The notes under the pieces were generated by a model. It searched no databases and had not been told where the DNA came from. It worked only from the letters and a program-made list of their open reading frames with translations. Positions 1-10,560 of a DNA stretch of 64,000 bases are shown in pieces (positions within the stretch are counted from its first letter, which is position 1; every line of letters starts with the position of its first letter). The position numbers were made by a program, and so were the translations under genes. Source of the stretch: Maratus speciosus (taxonomy: Eukaryota; Arthropoda; Arachnida; Araneae; Salticidae); the NCBI GenBank assembly GCA_963932465.1, contig OZ010787.1, positions 19,237,936 through 19,301,935 of the forward strand. The letters run 5' to 3'.

Positions 1-2
1 TT

Positions 3-125
3 TTTTTTTAAAGGAATGTATTTGAAATGAAAGCTGTGTGTTTTAAATGAAATGAATGCGATATGAATGATGGTAAGGGAAACAATATTTGGGGATTTAT
101 CACTTTTCCCGGCTAACTCAAAAAT
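3..125. repeat. Diverged direct repeat, copy 1 (copy 2 near 1130-1250)
   Basis: An AT-rich stretch that aligns by eye with about 1130-1250 in the same orientation. Both contain a TTTTAAATGAAAT..AATGC core followed by a TATTTGG..ATTATCAC-like stretch. The copies differ by many substitutions and small indels. This suggests an old repeat family, or a duplicated flank of an element lying between them. No coding potential was seen. Confidence 0.45.
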
Positions 126-142
126 AACCGATCTTTCCTTAA

Positions 143-345
143 CCCTTTGAGGAGCAAGCAATTGTGTTTTTGAAATATCGGATTCACGCCGGAATCCGCA
201 AAAAGATCTATTGCCAAATAAGGAAAAGCAAGTTTACGACTTTTTCCCACCAAAGTTAGAAAAATGAAATTTAATAAATTTTTTCTGGTGCAAATCCTCA
301 TTAATCGTAGGTGAGATAAAATATGTCCCACCGCGCCTCAAGGGG
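143..345. mobile_element. piggyBac-like MITE (TTAA-flanked, 203 bp)
   Basis: The element is flanked on both sides by TTAA (139-142 and 346-349). Its ends are inverted repeats: CCCTTTGAGG at the left and the complement of CCTCAAGGGG at the right. A TTAA target duplication and ends starting CCC/CCY are hallmarks of piggyBac elements. There is no transposase, so it would be non-autonomous. A short open frame inside it is not credible as a gene. Confidence 0.65.
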
Positions 346-349
346 TTAA

Positions 350-605
350 TATAAGTTAAATGCAAATAAATCCAGCACCTGTAAAAATCGTTAATTAATA
401 AAATTTTAAAACGAATGATCAACTCATTTTCTATTTATTTGTTATCCATCTCGAGAAGATAGATCATGCAAAATGATGATTGTTAATTGCCGAACACACT
501 TACCATTCTTATTGACCAAATGCACTCAAAACAGTAATTTGATATGCATTTGTTAAGTACATAAAATCAGATTGATGAATTTCAGCTAAGATATTTGATT
601 ACCTA
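350..605. other. AT-rich intergenic DNA, nothing recognised
   Basis: This is low-complexity AT-rich sequence between two MITEs. I saw no credible ORF, RNA gene or repeat pair. Confidence 0.5.
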
Positions 606-781
606 ATCTTCCGTAATCGGGTCTACTGCCAAGATTAAAGTGTAACAAAAAGAATATCAGCAGCAATATAGCTTAATGTAAATGTAGCTATCATTAAAGG
701 ATTTTCACAAAAAACATTCCATTGCACCAAATCTTATTAGATAAAACACGCCAATAGGCCATTGACCCGATTACGGAAGAT
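606..781. mobile_element. MITE with perfect 18-bp terminal inverted repeats
   Basis: ATCTTCCGTAATCGGGTC at 606-623 is matched exactly by its reverse complement at 764-781. The complementarity continues outward with one indel (CCTA on the left, TAGG on the right). The 176-bp body is AT-rich and noncoding. I could not define a target-site duplication, so the superfamily is open. Confidence 0.65.
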
Positions 782-1451
782 AATAGGTTTAAAAATCTGC
801 GTTATCGAACATATTGCAATTGATAAGCAAATGGACATGAATCATAAATGCCTAAGTGATTGTATTTGTAAAGAAAGATGAAATACGTAACAACAAAAAA
901 TATATGAAATGTTGCCATGATCGCAAAGAGTTCTTGGTACTTTTATGTTAACCAGGTGCAAATCTCGCAAATAGCATTTGTTATTTTTCACGTGATAACT
1001 TAAAACAATGCTTTAATGTTAAAATTAAATGTCTTTGTTTATGTTATTTATCAGGGTTTTTTTTATTAATTCTTTTGAAATAAGTGAAAGTCTTGGATTT
1101 AAAATTTTTCTGTTTTAAATTAGTTATGCATTTTAAGGAAAATTAATGAAAGGGTTATATTTTAAATGAAATTAATGCAATAAAAAAAATGCAATGGGAT
1201 TTTGGATATTTGGCCATTATCACCTACACCCTGCTGACATAAAAGTACAGAGTTCTTGATTTATCTATCAGAATCTTCTGATTTGGCGAAGACTTGAGCA
1301 AGTGAATTGAATTATGAATAATAAAAAAAGCATGATACAATGATACTATATATTTTAAGGAAAACCAGACAGGTCGCCAGGGGCAGCTAGTTGTACAAGA
1401 AATTAGAATTGCTTTCGAATCTACTTTAAACTATAAGTCCTTGTCTACTCA
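782..1451. other. AT-rich intergenic DNA
   Basis: No gene was seen. It contains copy 2 of the diverged direct repeat (about 1130-1250). A short motif, GTACTTTTATGTTA (about 937), recurs in inverted form near 1234. Confidence 0.45.
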
Positions 1452-2330
1452 GTCTATACAGGGCGTATCTAAACTCTTGGGCAAAACTTTAAGGAGTGAT
1501 AGTATACATCAAGACAAACAATACTAAATAGGAAACTAAGGGTCCCAAACGTCTTCCGAAGGAGATAGGCGCCATTAAAATTTAGAGTCCAAATTTTCAA
1601 ATGATTATAAAAAATGGAAAAATTGGTCGATTCGTTTGCGGTTTTCGCTAAAACTATTCTTTATGTCAGTATTTTCTTGAAAACGAATTTTAAAGGTAAA
1701 GTTCAAAAAATTCCGATAGAGGGCGCTTTAGACTTTGGAGTAACGAACAACTATTTTTTACCGTTATTTTTTGTATTTCATTAAATGCTTTCAAAAGTTT
1801 AGACTTAAACTTAAATTTTGAGCTCAAAATCTGAATTGTTGGGAGCGGTTAAGTAGCGCAAACTGAACTGTGTTCAGGAATTGAAATTTGGACCCCCCCC
1901 CCCCCCTGAACACAGTTCAGTTTCCGCTACTTAGCCACTCCCAACGATTCAGATTTTGAACTCAAAATTTAAGTTTAAGTCTAAACTTTTGAAAGCATTT
2001 AATGAAATACAAAAAATAACGGTAAAAAATAATTGTTCGTTACTCCAAAGTCTAAAGCGCCCTCTATCGGAATTTTTTGAACTTTACCTTTAAAATTCGT
2101 TTTCAAGAAAATACTGACATAAAGAATAGTTTTAGCGAAAACCGCAAACGAATCGACCAATTTTTCCGTTTTTTATAATCATTTGAAATTTTGGACCCTA
2201 AACTTTAAAGGCACCTATCTCATTCGGAAGACGTTTGGGACCCTCAGTTTCCTATTTAATATTGTTTGTCTTGATGTGCACTATCACCCCTTAAAGTTTT
2301 GCCCAAGAGTTTAGATACACCCTGAATAGC
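1452..2330. mobile_element. Foldback element with ~430-bp arms and a C14 tract at its centre
   Basis: The arms at about 1452-1878 and 1905-2330 are inverted copies along almost their whole length. The outer ends read CTATNCAGGGNGTATC. The inner ends read CTGAACTGTGTTCAGG and its complement. The ~26-base loop includes a run of 14 C (1893-1906). The arms differ by scattered substitutions and small indels, for example CAACTATTT versus CAATTATTT. No ORF is conserved. The structure fits a foldback transposon or a MITE dimer. Confidence 0.75.
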
Positions 2331-2407
2331 ATAAAAATGTTTAGCATCTTCCTCCGATTATGCGGAATCTTGCACAAAACACGCACAACCCTGAAAAGTA
2401 CGACTAT

Positions 2408-4345
2408 TAGTGTACAGGTAAAATATACCGGGTGTCCCAAAAAGGACTGACTGATTTTAAAATTCAATAACTTGCAAACGGTGACAGATATTAAAAAAAT
2501 TCTTGCAGGAGGGTTGTGCATAAGGTCAAAAGTTTTATTACAGTGATTTTCAATTTTAGTTCGAATTACAAACAATAGATGGCGCTGTAAGCAATAGTCG
2601 CTAAATACAGGCTCGATTTTTGGTCCTTTATCTTGCTCCATGCAGAAAAAGGAGATGGAAATGTATTATCCGGGCCACGAAGTACCAAAAATCGAGCCTG
2701 AATTTAGCGACTATTGCTTACAGCGCCATCTATTGTTTGTAAATCGAACTAAAATTGAAAATCACTGTAATAAAACTTTTGACCTTATGCATAACCCTCC
2801 TGCAAGAATTTTTTTAATATCTGTCACCGTTTGCAAGTTATTGAATTTTAAAATCAGTCAGTCCTTTTTGGGACACCCGGTATATACCAATAAGTGAGTA
2901 ATATACGACAACTGATGGCCATTCACCAAAATTTGGAAGAACTTCGTTTTTACACAAAAAATGAAGATCCTTGAATCCCCCCCAAAATAAAGTTACTTAA
3001 CCATGTTTTGGGGAGCATTTTTAACTCAGGAAGGGGAAGGGCAAAGATAAAAAAATTTTTAAGTAGGACAACAGAGGGTTATCGTTTATTATTATTATTA
3101 TTATTATTTTTTTTTTTAATCGAATGATACCATCCGCAAGTCGATACGATCTTTCGCTACATAGTTACGGCAGGTTTCATGAATCCGAAGTCGAAAATTA
3201 TACTTTACTTCAGGTAAAATGGGTTTTTACAGCAGCAACTGATGGCCATTCACGAAAATTTGGTAAGAACTTCATTTTGACACTAGAAATGAAGGTCCAA
3301 TAAGTTCCCAAAAAGTAAAGTAGTTTTATAGTTTTGTTTTTTTTGTTTTTTTTTTTTTTTGGGGGGGGGGTACGTTTTAACTCTGTAAGGTAGAAGAACT
3401 GAAATTATTTTAAATAGGTCAAATGGGGTACCGTTTGTTATGATGTTTTTAATTCTGAATCAAATGACACCGTACGCAAGCCGATACGATCATACATTAC
3501 AAAGTTAAGGCAGGATATAAGTGGATTTTGGAAACTTAAATGGCTTTGGAGTAAACTCAAATGATTCTGATTTTGATTATTGCTATTTTGAAGACATTTA
3601 AGGATTTTGATATATAATGATTAAACTTAATGATTTAATATGATATAAAGAACATGTTTTGAACATAAAATAAATGTGACAAAACTATGCTAAAAAATAA
3701 AGTATAATTTTCCACTTTGTATTCATAAAACCTGCTGTAACTGTCTCACAAATGATCGTATCGACTTGCGGATGGTTTTATTCGAATCAGAATTAAAAGA
3801 TACATATGAAACTATATCCCACTTGACCTATTTAAAAAATATTGAATTCTGTCCTCCCCCCCTCTCGTGTTAAAATGTCCACTTTTGCCTCCAAAATACG
3901 ATAAACAACATTAATTTTTGAGGACTCAACGTATCTTAATTTCTAGTGCCAAAACGATGTTTTTCTCAAATTTTCCTGAATAGGAATCAGTTATTACTGT
4001 AAAAACCTATTTTACCTGCACAAGTATAATTTTCGACTTTGTATTCATAAAACCTACTTAACTTTGTAAGAAATGATGGTATCGACTTGCAGATTATTTT
4101 ATTTGATTCGGAATTATAAATTACATAATAAACAATGTTCTACTTCACCTGCATAAAACTTTTTGAGCCCCCCCCCCCCCTCCCTGAGCTAAAAATGCCT
4201 CCGTCTTTTGTCCCTAAAACAGGGTACAACAACTTTATTTTTTAGCACTCATCGGATCTTCATTTCGAATATCAAAACGAAGCTCTTCCTAAGTTTTGGT
4301 GAATGGCCATCACTTGTCTCAAAAAATCTTATTTTACCTGCACTA
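2408..4345. mobile_element. Large foldback element built of inverted tandem ~320-bp monomers
   Basis: The outer ends are inverted copies beginning TAGTG..CAGGTAAAATA (2408 on the left, 4345 on the right). Inside, two ~320-bp monomers on the left are mirrored by two on the right. The shared block ACTGATGGCCATTCAC occurs near 2910 and 3238, and diverged complementary versions lie near 3980 and 4300. Each monomer also contains a GTCGATACGAT-type block. An unmirrored AT-rich centre lies at about 3540-3700. Simple tracts include ATT triplets (about 3090) and runs of T, G and C. No protein is recognisable. A second element is inserted at 2426-2882. Confidence 0.65.
2426..2882. mobile_element. Nested 457-bp hairpin element (TACCGGGTGTCCC ends, TA duplication)
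   Basis: This is a near-perfect palindrome: TACCGGGTGTCCC at the left end and its complement at the right end, with arms meeting at about 2630-2680. It is flanked by TA on both sides (2424-2425, 2883-2884). The host foldback's right arm continues directly where this element interrupts the left arm, so the insertion is younger than the host. The apparent 116-aa and 85-aa frames are translations of opposite arms of one palindrome and are not genes. The TA duplication fits Tc1/mariner-type MITEs. Confidence 0.7.
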
Positions 4346-4389
4346 CACGTAAAATTCAGAGAATTAACAACATTGCTATGAAATTACAG

Positions 4390-4700
4390 CATACTTGCAG
4401 ATAGCTTGACATGACAAGAATACAAGTTTGCAATGCATTTGCAGATAGTGTGTCATGGCTAGATTGCAAGTTTACAATGCATTTGCATGGCAATATTACT
4501 AGTTTGCTATGAGTCTGCAGTCAATTTGAAGAACAAGACTTCAACTTGCACGACAAGTTAGCTGCAAGTTCAAAGTATGGTGACTTCGGAGTTTGCATAA
4601 TCTTGTTGCAGTCTTGTTATGAACTTTCAGGCTTGTCATGCTGAGCTTGCTGCAACTTTGCAACTTTGCAAAGTAAGATTGCTGAAAATTTTCTGCAAAT
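4390..4700. repeat. Degenerate TTGCA-rich tandem repeats
   Basis: Irregular repetition of TTGCA/TGCAA words. A clearer ~44-bp period occurs near 4396-4480, where TGCAGATAG is followed by CAAGTTT and AATGCATTTGCA. The repetition decays toward 4700, where gypsy-type coding sequence begins. No function is inferred. Confidence 0.5.
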
Positions 4701-4721
4701 TAAAATTGCTATCTGGGAACA

Positions 4722-5306
4722 TGGTGCTCAGTTTACACAAACAATAATATCAAACATGACATAAACTATCTATTTGAATATTTGGCAGATAAAAAAGAAA
4801 TAATAGGTCATGATGCCATTATTCAAATGGATAAGAAATCTAAACGCAAAAAGAAGCCTGTACAATTAAATCATTTCTTTTCTATTTCACTTAAAAATAA
4901 TTCTGACACTACCATTCATCTCCTTAAACACACAAAAATTGGACATTTATCTGAAGTTGAGGAAATTCTTGAATACCCCTCTGATAATTTGGACAAGCAT
5001 CATAACTCAGAACAACACTTCCTAAATTTTATTCAGGCATCTAATGAAACATTAAAAAAGAGGAAAGAGGATTTGGCAGCTACCGATTTTGATCTTACAC
5101 ATTTAAGTTCTAATGAAGCAAATACAATGACTAAATTATTACTTAATTATTACTCTGCCTTTTCAAAATCATTAAATACACTTGGACATACTGATAAGAT
5201 TGTACCTGATTTGAAATTTATTAATGACTACCCTATAAAAACTCTTCCATTCCCCCTTCCTCAATCTTTGCAAAAAGGTACTTTAGAACAAATTAAATCT
5301 GCTTGA
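4722..5306 (+). pseudogene. Gypsy pol fragment: linker upstream of reverse transcriptase
   Basis: The frame is open from about 4722. It carries the typical pre-RT linker of gypsy polyproteins: a KHTKIGHLSEVEE segment, then LLLNYYSAFSKS and LGHTD. This is the region between protease and the RT fingers. No protease active site (D-S/T-G) is present, so the protein begins inside the linker. The frame stops at TGA just after IKSA; the homologous reading resumes one base over. It should be read as the truncated N-terminal part of the downstream RT polyprotein, not as an independent gene. Confidence 0.75.
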
Positions 5307-6267
5307 TACCAAAATTATTGAACGCCACTGTTCAGAATGGGCTTGCCCCATGCTTTTAGTCAAAAAGAAACCAGACGGAACTGGTAAACAAAAATTCCGT
5401 CTCGCGTTGGATCTTCGAATGGTCAATACTGTAATTCAAGGATCATCTTACCCGCTACCTAAAATTCAAACCATCATTTCAAATCTTTCTCAGTATCGAT
5501 ATTTTTCTTCACTTGACTTTCATCAGGCATATCATCAAATTGATTTGCCAGCAAAATTCCAAAATCAGTTGACATTTACTACTATGTTTGGTTCTTTTAG
5601 ATACAAGAGATTAGTGTTCGGATTAAAAAACAGCGCTTCTATTTTCCAAGCTTTAATGGACTCTTTGCTTGATGAATTACAATTAGATGGTGTATATACA
5701 TATCAGGATGATTTCATTGTAGGTGCAAACTCTTTTGATGAAATGTGTAGTAAATTAAAAAAAATTCTCTCTATCTTAACCAAATATAACTTGACCCTGT
5801 CTCCTAGCAAGTGTACTTTTCATAAATCTAGTATTGACTATTTAGGATTTAATGTAGAAAATCAGTCTGTTTCCCCAATTCAGTCAAATATCATAAAAAT
5901 AACATCTTTTCCCACACCTACGACTAAACGTCAACTAAAAAGACTCATTGGTGTAATTACATTTTATAAGTCTCTAATTCCATCATTTTCTGAGTTAGTA
6001 CAGCCACTGATAAACCTAACTACTCCAAAAGTTAAATTTAAATGGACAGTTAAACATCACGAAATCATGGACACAATACAGAAAATTTTCTTTAATTCTC
6101 CCATGGTTAGATTACCTGATTGGAACAAGACATTTTATTTAAATACAGATGCGTCAAATGATGCTATTTCTGGTGTTTTATTACAAGAGCATGATCAACG
6201 ACATTTACCAGTAGCATATTTTTCTAAATCTCTTAAACCATCAGAAAAAAAAATACCCTGCACTTAA
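5302..6267 (+). pseudogene. Gypsy pol fragment: reverse transcriptase and start of RNase H
   Basis: RNA-dependent DNA polymerase of an LTR retrotransposon. Counting from the Met at 5350, it shows LALDLRMVN (18-26), SLDFHQAYHQIDLP with the first catalytic Asp (about 56), FGLKNSASIFQ (90-100) and a YQDD box (118-121) with the two other catalytic Asp. YQDD replaces the more usual YLDD/YVDD. The connection domain follows, then the RNase H start TDASNDAISG (about 267). The frame ends at IPCT because an A-run near 6245-6253 is one base too long for the conserved reading. RT residues look intact; the frameshifts alone inactivate it. Confidence 0.85.
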
Positions 6268-7975
6268 ATTAGAACTCATGGCAATTTATAAATCTGTTAC
6301 TGCTTTCAAATATTATTTATATAATAGGCAATTTGTAATCCTTTCTGACAGTAAACCCTTAGAAAAATATAACAAGACGACTAATCCAGCTGATATTATC
6401 TCTCGTTGGCTCATGGAGCTTTCAGAGTACTCATACACTTTTAAACATATCCCTGGTAAGAAAAATGTTCTTGCTGACTATTTATCTCACTGTACTTTTG
6501 AAAACAATCAGCAAACTCTGGATACTAACCCTGAACTTATCCATGACCCTCAACCATTACCTATTGTTGACTATGATACACCAGACAGTAATAATTCATG
6601 TTCAAGTGCCACTAAGAAATATGTAAACTATCTTGTATCTGGTAAACAAACAAATCCAGATCCTTTATTGGAAAAGTCAAATGAAACTTTCTGCACTGAA
6701 CAAAAAAATGACACCACCTTGTCCACTGTTTACAAGGATATTCTAAAGAAAGGACCTTCTCAAAAATATCCTAATTACTTCATACAACCTGATTCGAAAG
6801 TTTTAATGTTAAAAAAAGAAAACAATCTTAACAACACTTTTTCATATCACATTGTTGTTCCTAACTCTCTTAAAAGCAAAGTTTTAACAATCTCTCATTT
6901 ATCTCACTTTGGTTTTAATAAAACCTATGAGTTCCTATCATCAAGATACTTTTGGAAAGGCATGTATGTTGACACCTTAAACTTTGTAGCTTCATGTGTC
7001 AAATGTCTTCAATGTAAACATCATCAAACCCCTCCTGCACCCTTACACCCCACCTACATGCCCAGATATCCTGACCATACTATTAGTACAGATCTCGTTG
7101 GACCCTTTTCTAATGGTAAACATATTTTGACTATTACAGATCACTTTTCAAGACATGTTGAACTTTTTCCACTTAATGATACATCTGCAGCTAAAGTCGT
7201 TAAATGTTTATTCTCTTATATAACCACCTTTGGGAGACCTTCTGTTGTCTTATCAGACTTAGGACCCCAATATACATCTCAAATATACAACATTTTTAAT
7301 GATACTCTAGGTATTAAGGTACTTCACAGCTCTGTTTCGAGGCCACAAAGCAATGCTCTTTCGGAAAGAATCAATAAATCAATCAAATACTCTGTTAATA
7401 TACTTTTGCAAGAAGGTCACTCATTTGAAAATGCAATATTTATACACAAGTCGCTCTATAATGGTTCAAAACATTCAACTACATTATTCACTCCTAATCT
7501 TCTGCACTTTGGACGTGAACTTTCATTAATTTTTGACACTTTTGATCAGAACAGCAATCAACCTTTTCTAGATAAACATACTGAAATACATAAACTACTT
7601 GAAGATTCACACAAAATATATGACAAGGCTTACATTAACATTAAAACAGCACAGGATAAAAGATATAAACATTACGGTCAAAAAGCTAAATTAAGAACCA
7701 TTTGTCTCAAAGATATTGTGTACTTAAAATCTGTTGATAAATTCAAACCTAAATACACTGGACCATACATTGTAACTTTCAAACATTCACCTGTGTCATT
7801 CTCGATCAAGAGGTTGTATGCTGCTGATAATACAGCATTTCGTATACACATTGATAGGTTACTTCTTGCACCACCTCGATATGGACATGTATTCGATGCT
7901 ACAAGTCACTTAAACAATCACAACTTCCCTAATGTTTATCAACCACATACATATAATTTAAGAAACAGAAAATAA
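6254..7975 (+). pseudogene. Gypsy pol fragment: RNase H C-terminus, tether and integrase
   Basis: Counting from the Met at 6278: RNase H LSDSKPLEKY (about 22-31), the tether HIPGKKNVLADYLS (57-70), then a zinc-binding HHCC module with H207/H210 and C240/C243. The integrase core has D272 (STDLVG), D327 (LSDLGPQY) and E363 (LSERINKS), giving a D-x54-D-x35-E spacing. A GPY/F-like module, YTGPYIVTF, follows near residue 490. The protein ends at TAA at 7975. All catalytic residues are present, so this part alone could encode a full integrase. It is out of frame with RT by one base. Confidence 0.87.
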
Positions 7976-10396
7976 TACACTTTTGTTTACATTTTTCTTA
8001 TGACATGTATTGTGAAGCTAAGTGTACAACCAGAGGCCTAGGTTGTATGTATGTTGTTTACAACAGAACTTTGACAACATTATGGCTGGCCCATGACTGT
8101 TTTCTTCGAAGATCTCTTGTGAACAATATTTTGAATCACTTTACACACTTTTCATTTTACTGTACACTTTTATGTTATTTAAATACACTTAACTATTATT
8201 TACAGTTTAACATTTATTTTACATTTCATTCTTTTACGATTACATTTCAGGTAACAATGATAACTAACACATTTAATAATTGCAGTTATTTTAAAAAAAA
8301 AATTCACATGTAATTTGATAACATTTTCTTGTCAACCAGTTAGTTACCTTCTAATTATATGACTTGTGCATTATTTAACCTGATTATGACTTTTTCATTT
8401 TTTTATGTCTCTCTTCACTCTAGGATTGTCTACCCCTTTTTGATTTGATATATATGTGACATATATCTATTTTTTTTATTTTTAATTCTCCCTTTCGAAT
8501 GTTTTGTTCCCGTTCAAAATTATTGCCCCTAGGGTCCAAAACTTCATTGTGTTGAGAGACAACCGCTTGGAATTGGTGTTCCAATTCACAAAAAAAATCA
8601 ATTTTTGCTTGTAAACCGACGTGTGCTCCTTTTGAGGACCGCTAGCGTCTTCGGAGGAGCAGGGACTCATATAAGCGGGCGCTGTATGAGTCTCAAACCT
8701 CCCTCCTCATATAAGGCTGAAGCCCTAAGCCGACGCCATAATACTTGTGGTCTACACAAAATTCAGGGTGACACCTTTTTCATGGGCGTGCTTCAGGCAC
8801 CTCTTTTTTTGGTCATCCTATGCTGCATGCATAAACATTACAATTTTTTTAATAATGTCCAATTTCTTTTAAATCATACTACATTTGATTATTAGTTTAT
8901 AAATACACATTTCACTTATTATTATTTACTCTTTACTTCTAGTGTTGCATTTGTGTTTTGATATTATAGTTTTTTTTATTGTTAGTACTTGTGCTTTTTC
9001 ATAAAAATGATCCGAATCAGGATCAATATTTTGATGATGTGCAGCCAATAGTTTAGTTACATGCTGCTTAAATATTTGCTGTCAGAGTCGACTCAGATAA
9101 AAAAAAAGCCATGGTATACGTAATTTTCAAGAAAAAGTTACTTAAGGTGGATATCCATTAAATCCAATTAGAAATATTAATTCATAAAATCTCTTAGGAC
9201 TGTTGGAACTATTGATAAAAGAGATTTTTTTTGTGTTCATGACAGCAACTTGTTTAAAAAAAAAACTTTTATGTTTTGAAAATATATTTATATGTGTAAC
9301 TATTTTTCTTGCTGTTTTGCCCATGCACACGGGTCAACAAAAAGTTTTCTTTTTTTTTGCGGTGTCCCAGGTGATATATATAACGACTATCTCGTTATAT
9401 ATGTTGCATTCCATTCCCCTCCCCCCACCAGTTTCAATCAAATTCGGTTTAATAACTTATTTATTTTGTGCACTATAGTCAAACAGTGCAGCCCCTAAAT
9501 TAAATTCAACATTTAAAAACTAAAGCGATTGTATTAATGGCCCTGCACATTTAAATTAAATTATTCTTGTTTTTCATCTCTTTAATAAAATAAAATCAGC
9601 GAATCACTCTCCATTTTCACTTTGTGAGTCTCACACACATACGATTTAACCTTGTAGAAAAACGTTACTGTTGTCTGTTAAAAACTAAAGCATTTTAACT
9701 TCGGGCATTTCCTTATTTGGGCATGAATATAACTCATCATTTAAAATCACTTTACATGCAATCTATTCATTAGAATTATCTTCGCTTCACACCCTTTTGT
9801 TCAGATGTATGGCAATTCTGCATTTTTGTGGTAAAGCGGTTTATCTTTGATCTAACATCTGCTCTAGAAAAATACATTCTCATGCCTTTTCGCCTAACGA
9901 ATTCGGTCCGTTACTATGCCCTATCCAGATAACAATTTTTTATTTTTTTACATTTAACCGCAGCTGTATCAATGTACAGATTAATCTGCGGCTATCGTGA
10001 CTCAGGAATGTTTGCAGCCCACAATCTGCCCCCCCCCCTACACAATTAATATGGTAGAAGCCTACCGTATGTATTTGGCGAATCCATATCAGCTAATGTT
10101 CTCCACTCCTGTGCATGGCGCAAAATATTTGTAAATTGGCGATATTGTAGTCCGCCAAGCAAGAAAGTTGTAACTGTATATTCAACACTTTCCTGCTCTG
10201 CCTCTAGCCTCGTGATGACGGATTAAAAGAGGCTCCTTATTGCTTCCCCCTGTACCTCTCCCTTGGGCTTCCATCATGAAATAAACAGTCTTCGTTTACC
10301 CGAATTGGAGTTTTTTTTTTTTTAATAGGACCTCGTGTTAAAAATTTCACTACCTTGTCAACACAAAACGGCCATCTCTTTTCTAGCGAAAACGTT
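7976..10396. other. 3' flank of gypsy 1 and AT-rich DNA without recognised genes
   Basis: The first part probably holds the 3' end of retrotransposon 1. No copy of an LTR exists upstream, so its limits cannot be set. A GC-richer patch at about 8600-8790 has a CATATAAG TATA-like box and could be LTR promoter sequence, but this is weak. The rest is AT-rich with mono- and dinucleotide runs (C-run near 10030, T-run near 10311). The 60-100 aa frames here show no domain and look random. Confidence 0.4.
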
Positions 10397-10560
10397 CTCA
10401 TACAGGATATCAAAGCCTGAGAGCTAATGTGCTTGCCCGTTCTGTATGTATGTACGTACGTATGTATGTATATATGTATGTATGTACGTAACGCGATAAC
10501 TCTTGATAGAAAAATCCGATATGCTTCAAAAATTTTTCTAGGTTCATTGTGATAAGGCGC
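10397..10560 (+). repeat. 5' module of the composite satellite unit (first of ~26)
   Basis: Begins TATCAAAGCCTGAGAGC, then TAATGTGCCCGCCCGTTCTG, a variable TATG/TACG microsatellite, ACGTAACGCGATAACTCTTG, ATAGAAAAATCCGAT and CTAGGTTCATTGTGATAAGG, and enters the first monomer. I see it starting near 10408, 11493, 11770, 13468, 14671, 17250, 18337, 19579, 19880, 20781, 22163, 24742, 25829, 27071, 27372, 28273, 30397, 31336, 31826, 32319, 33563, 35387, 36480, 38316, 39239 and 40935. Some copies (11770, 19880, 27372) follow a monomer directly, with the preceding 3' module deleted. Confidence 0.85.

Larger units (their letters stand above)
4715..7975 (+). mobile_element. Ty3/gypsy-type retrotransposon 1, 5'-truncated
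   Basis: A single pol region in the order linker, RT, RNase H, integrase, which is the Ty3/gypsy order (integrase after RNase H). Gag and protease are absent; homology fades near 4715 at the TTGCA-rich repeat. Only two one-base frameshifts (about 5300 and 6250) break the reading frame, so the copy is fairly young but dead. I could not identify a 5' LTR, primer-binding site or convincing 3' LTR. Codon use is AT-rich like the surroundings. Confidence 0.85.

Noticed and set aside
2291..2897. 116-aa (minus) and 85-aa (plus) frames with nearly the same sequence
   Set aside because: They read opposite arms of one palindrome; the match is structural, not two genes.
8482..9498. 62-96 aa frames downstream of gypsy 1
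   Set aside because: No domain, composition like random AT-rich DNA, overlapping frames on both strands.
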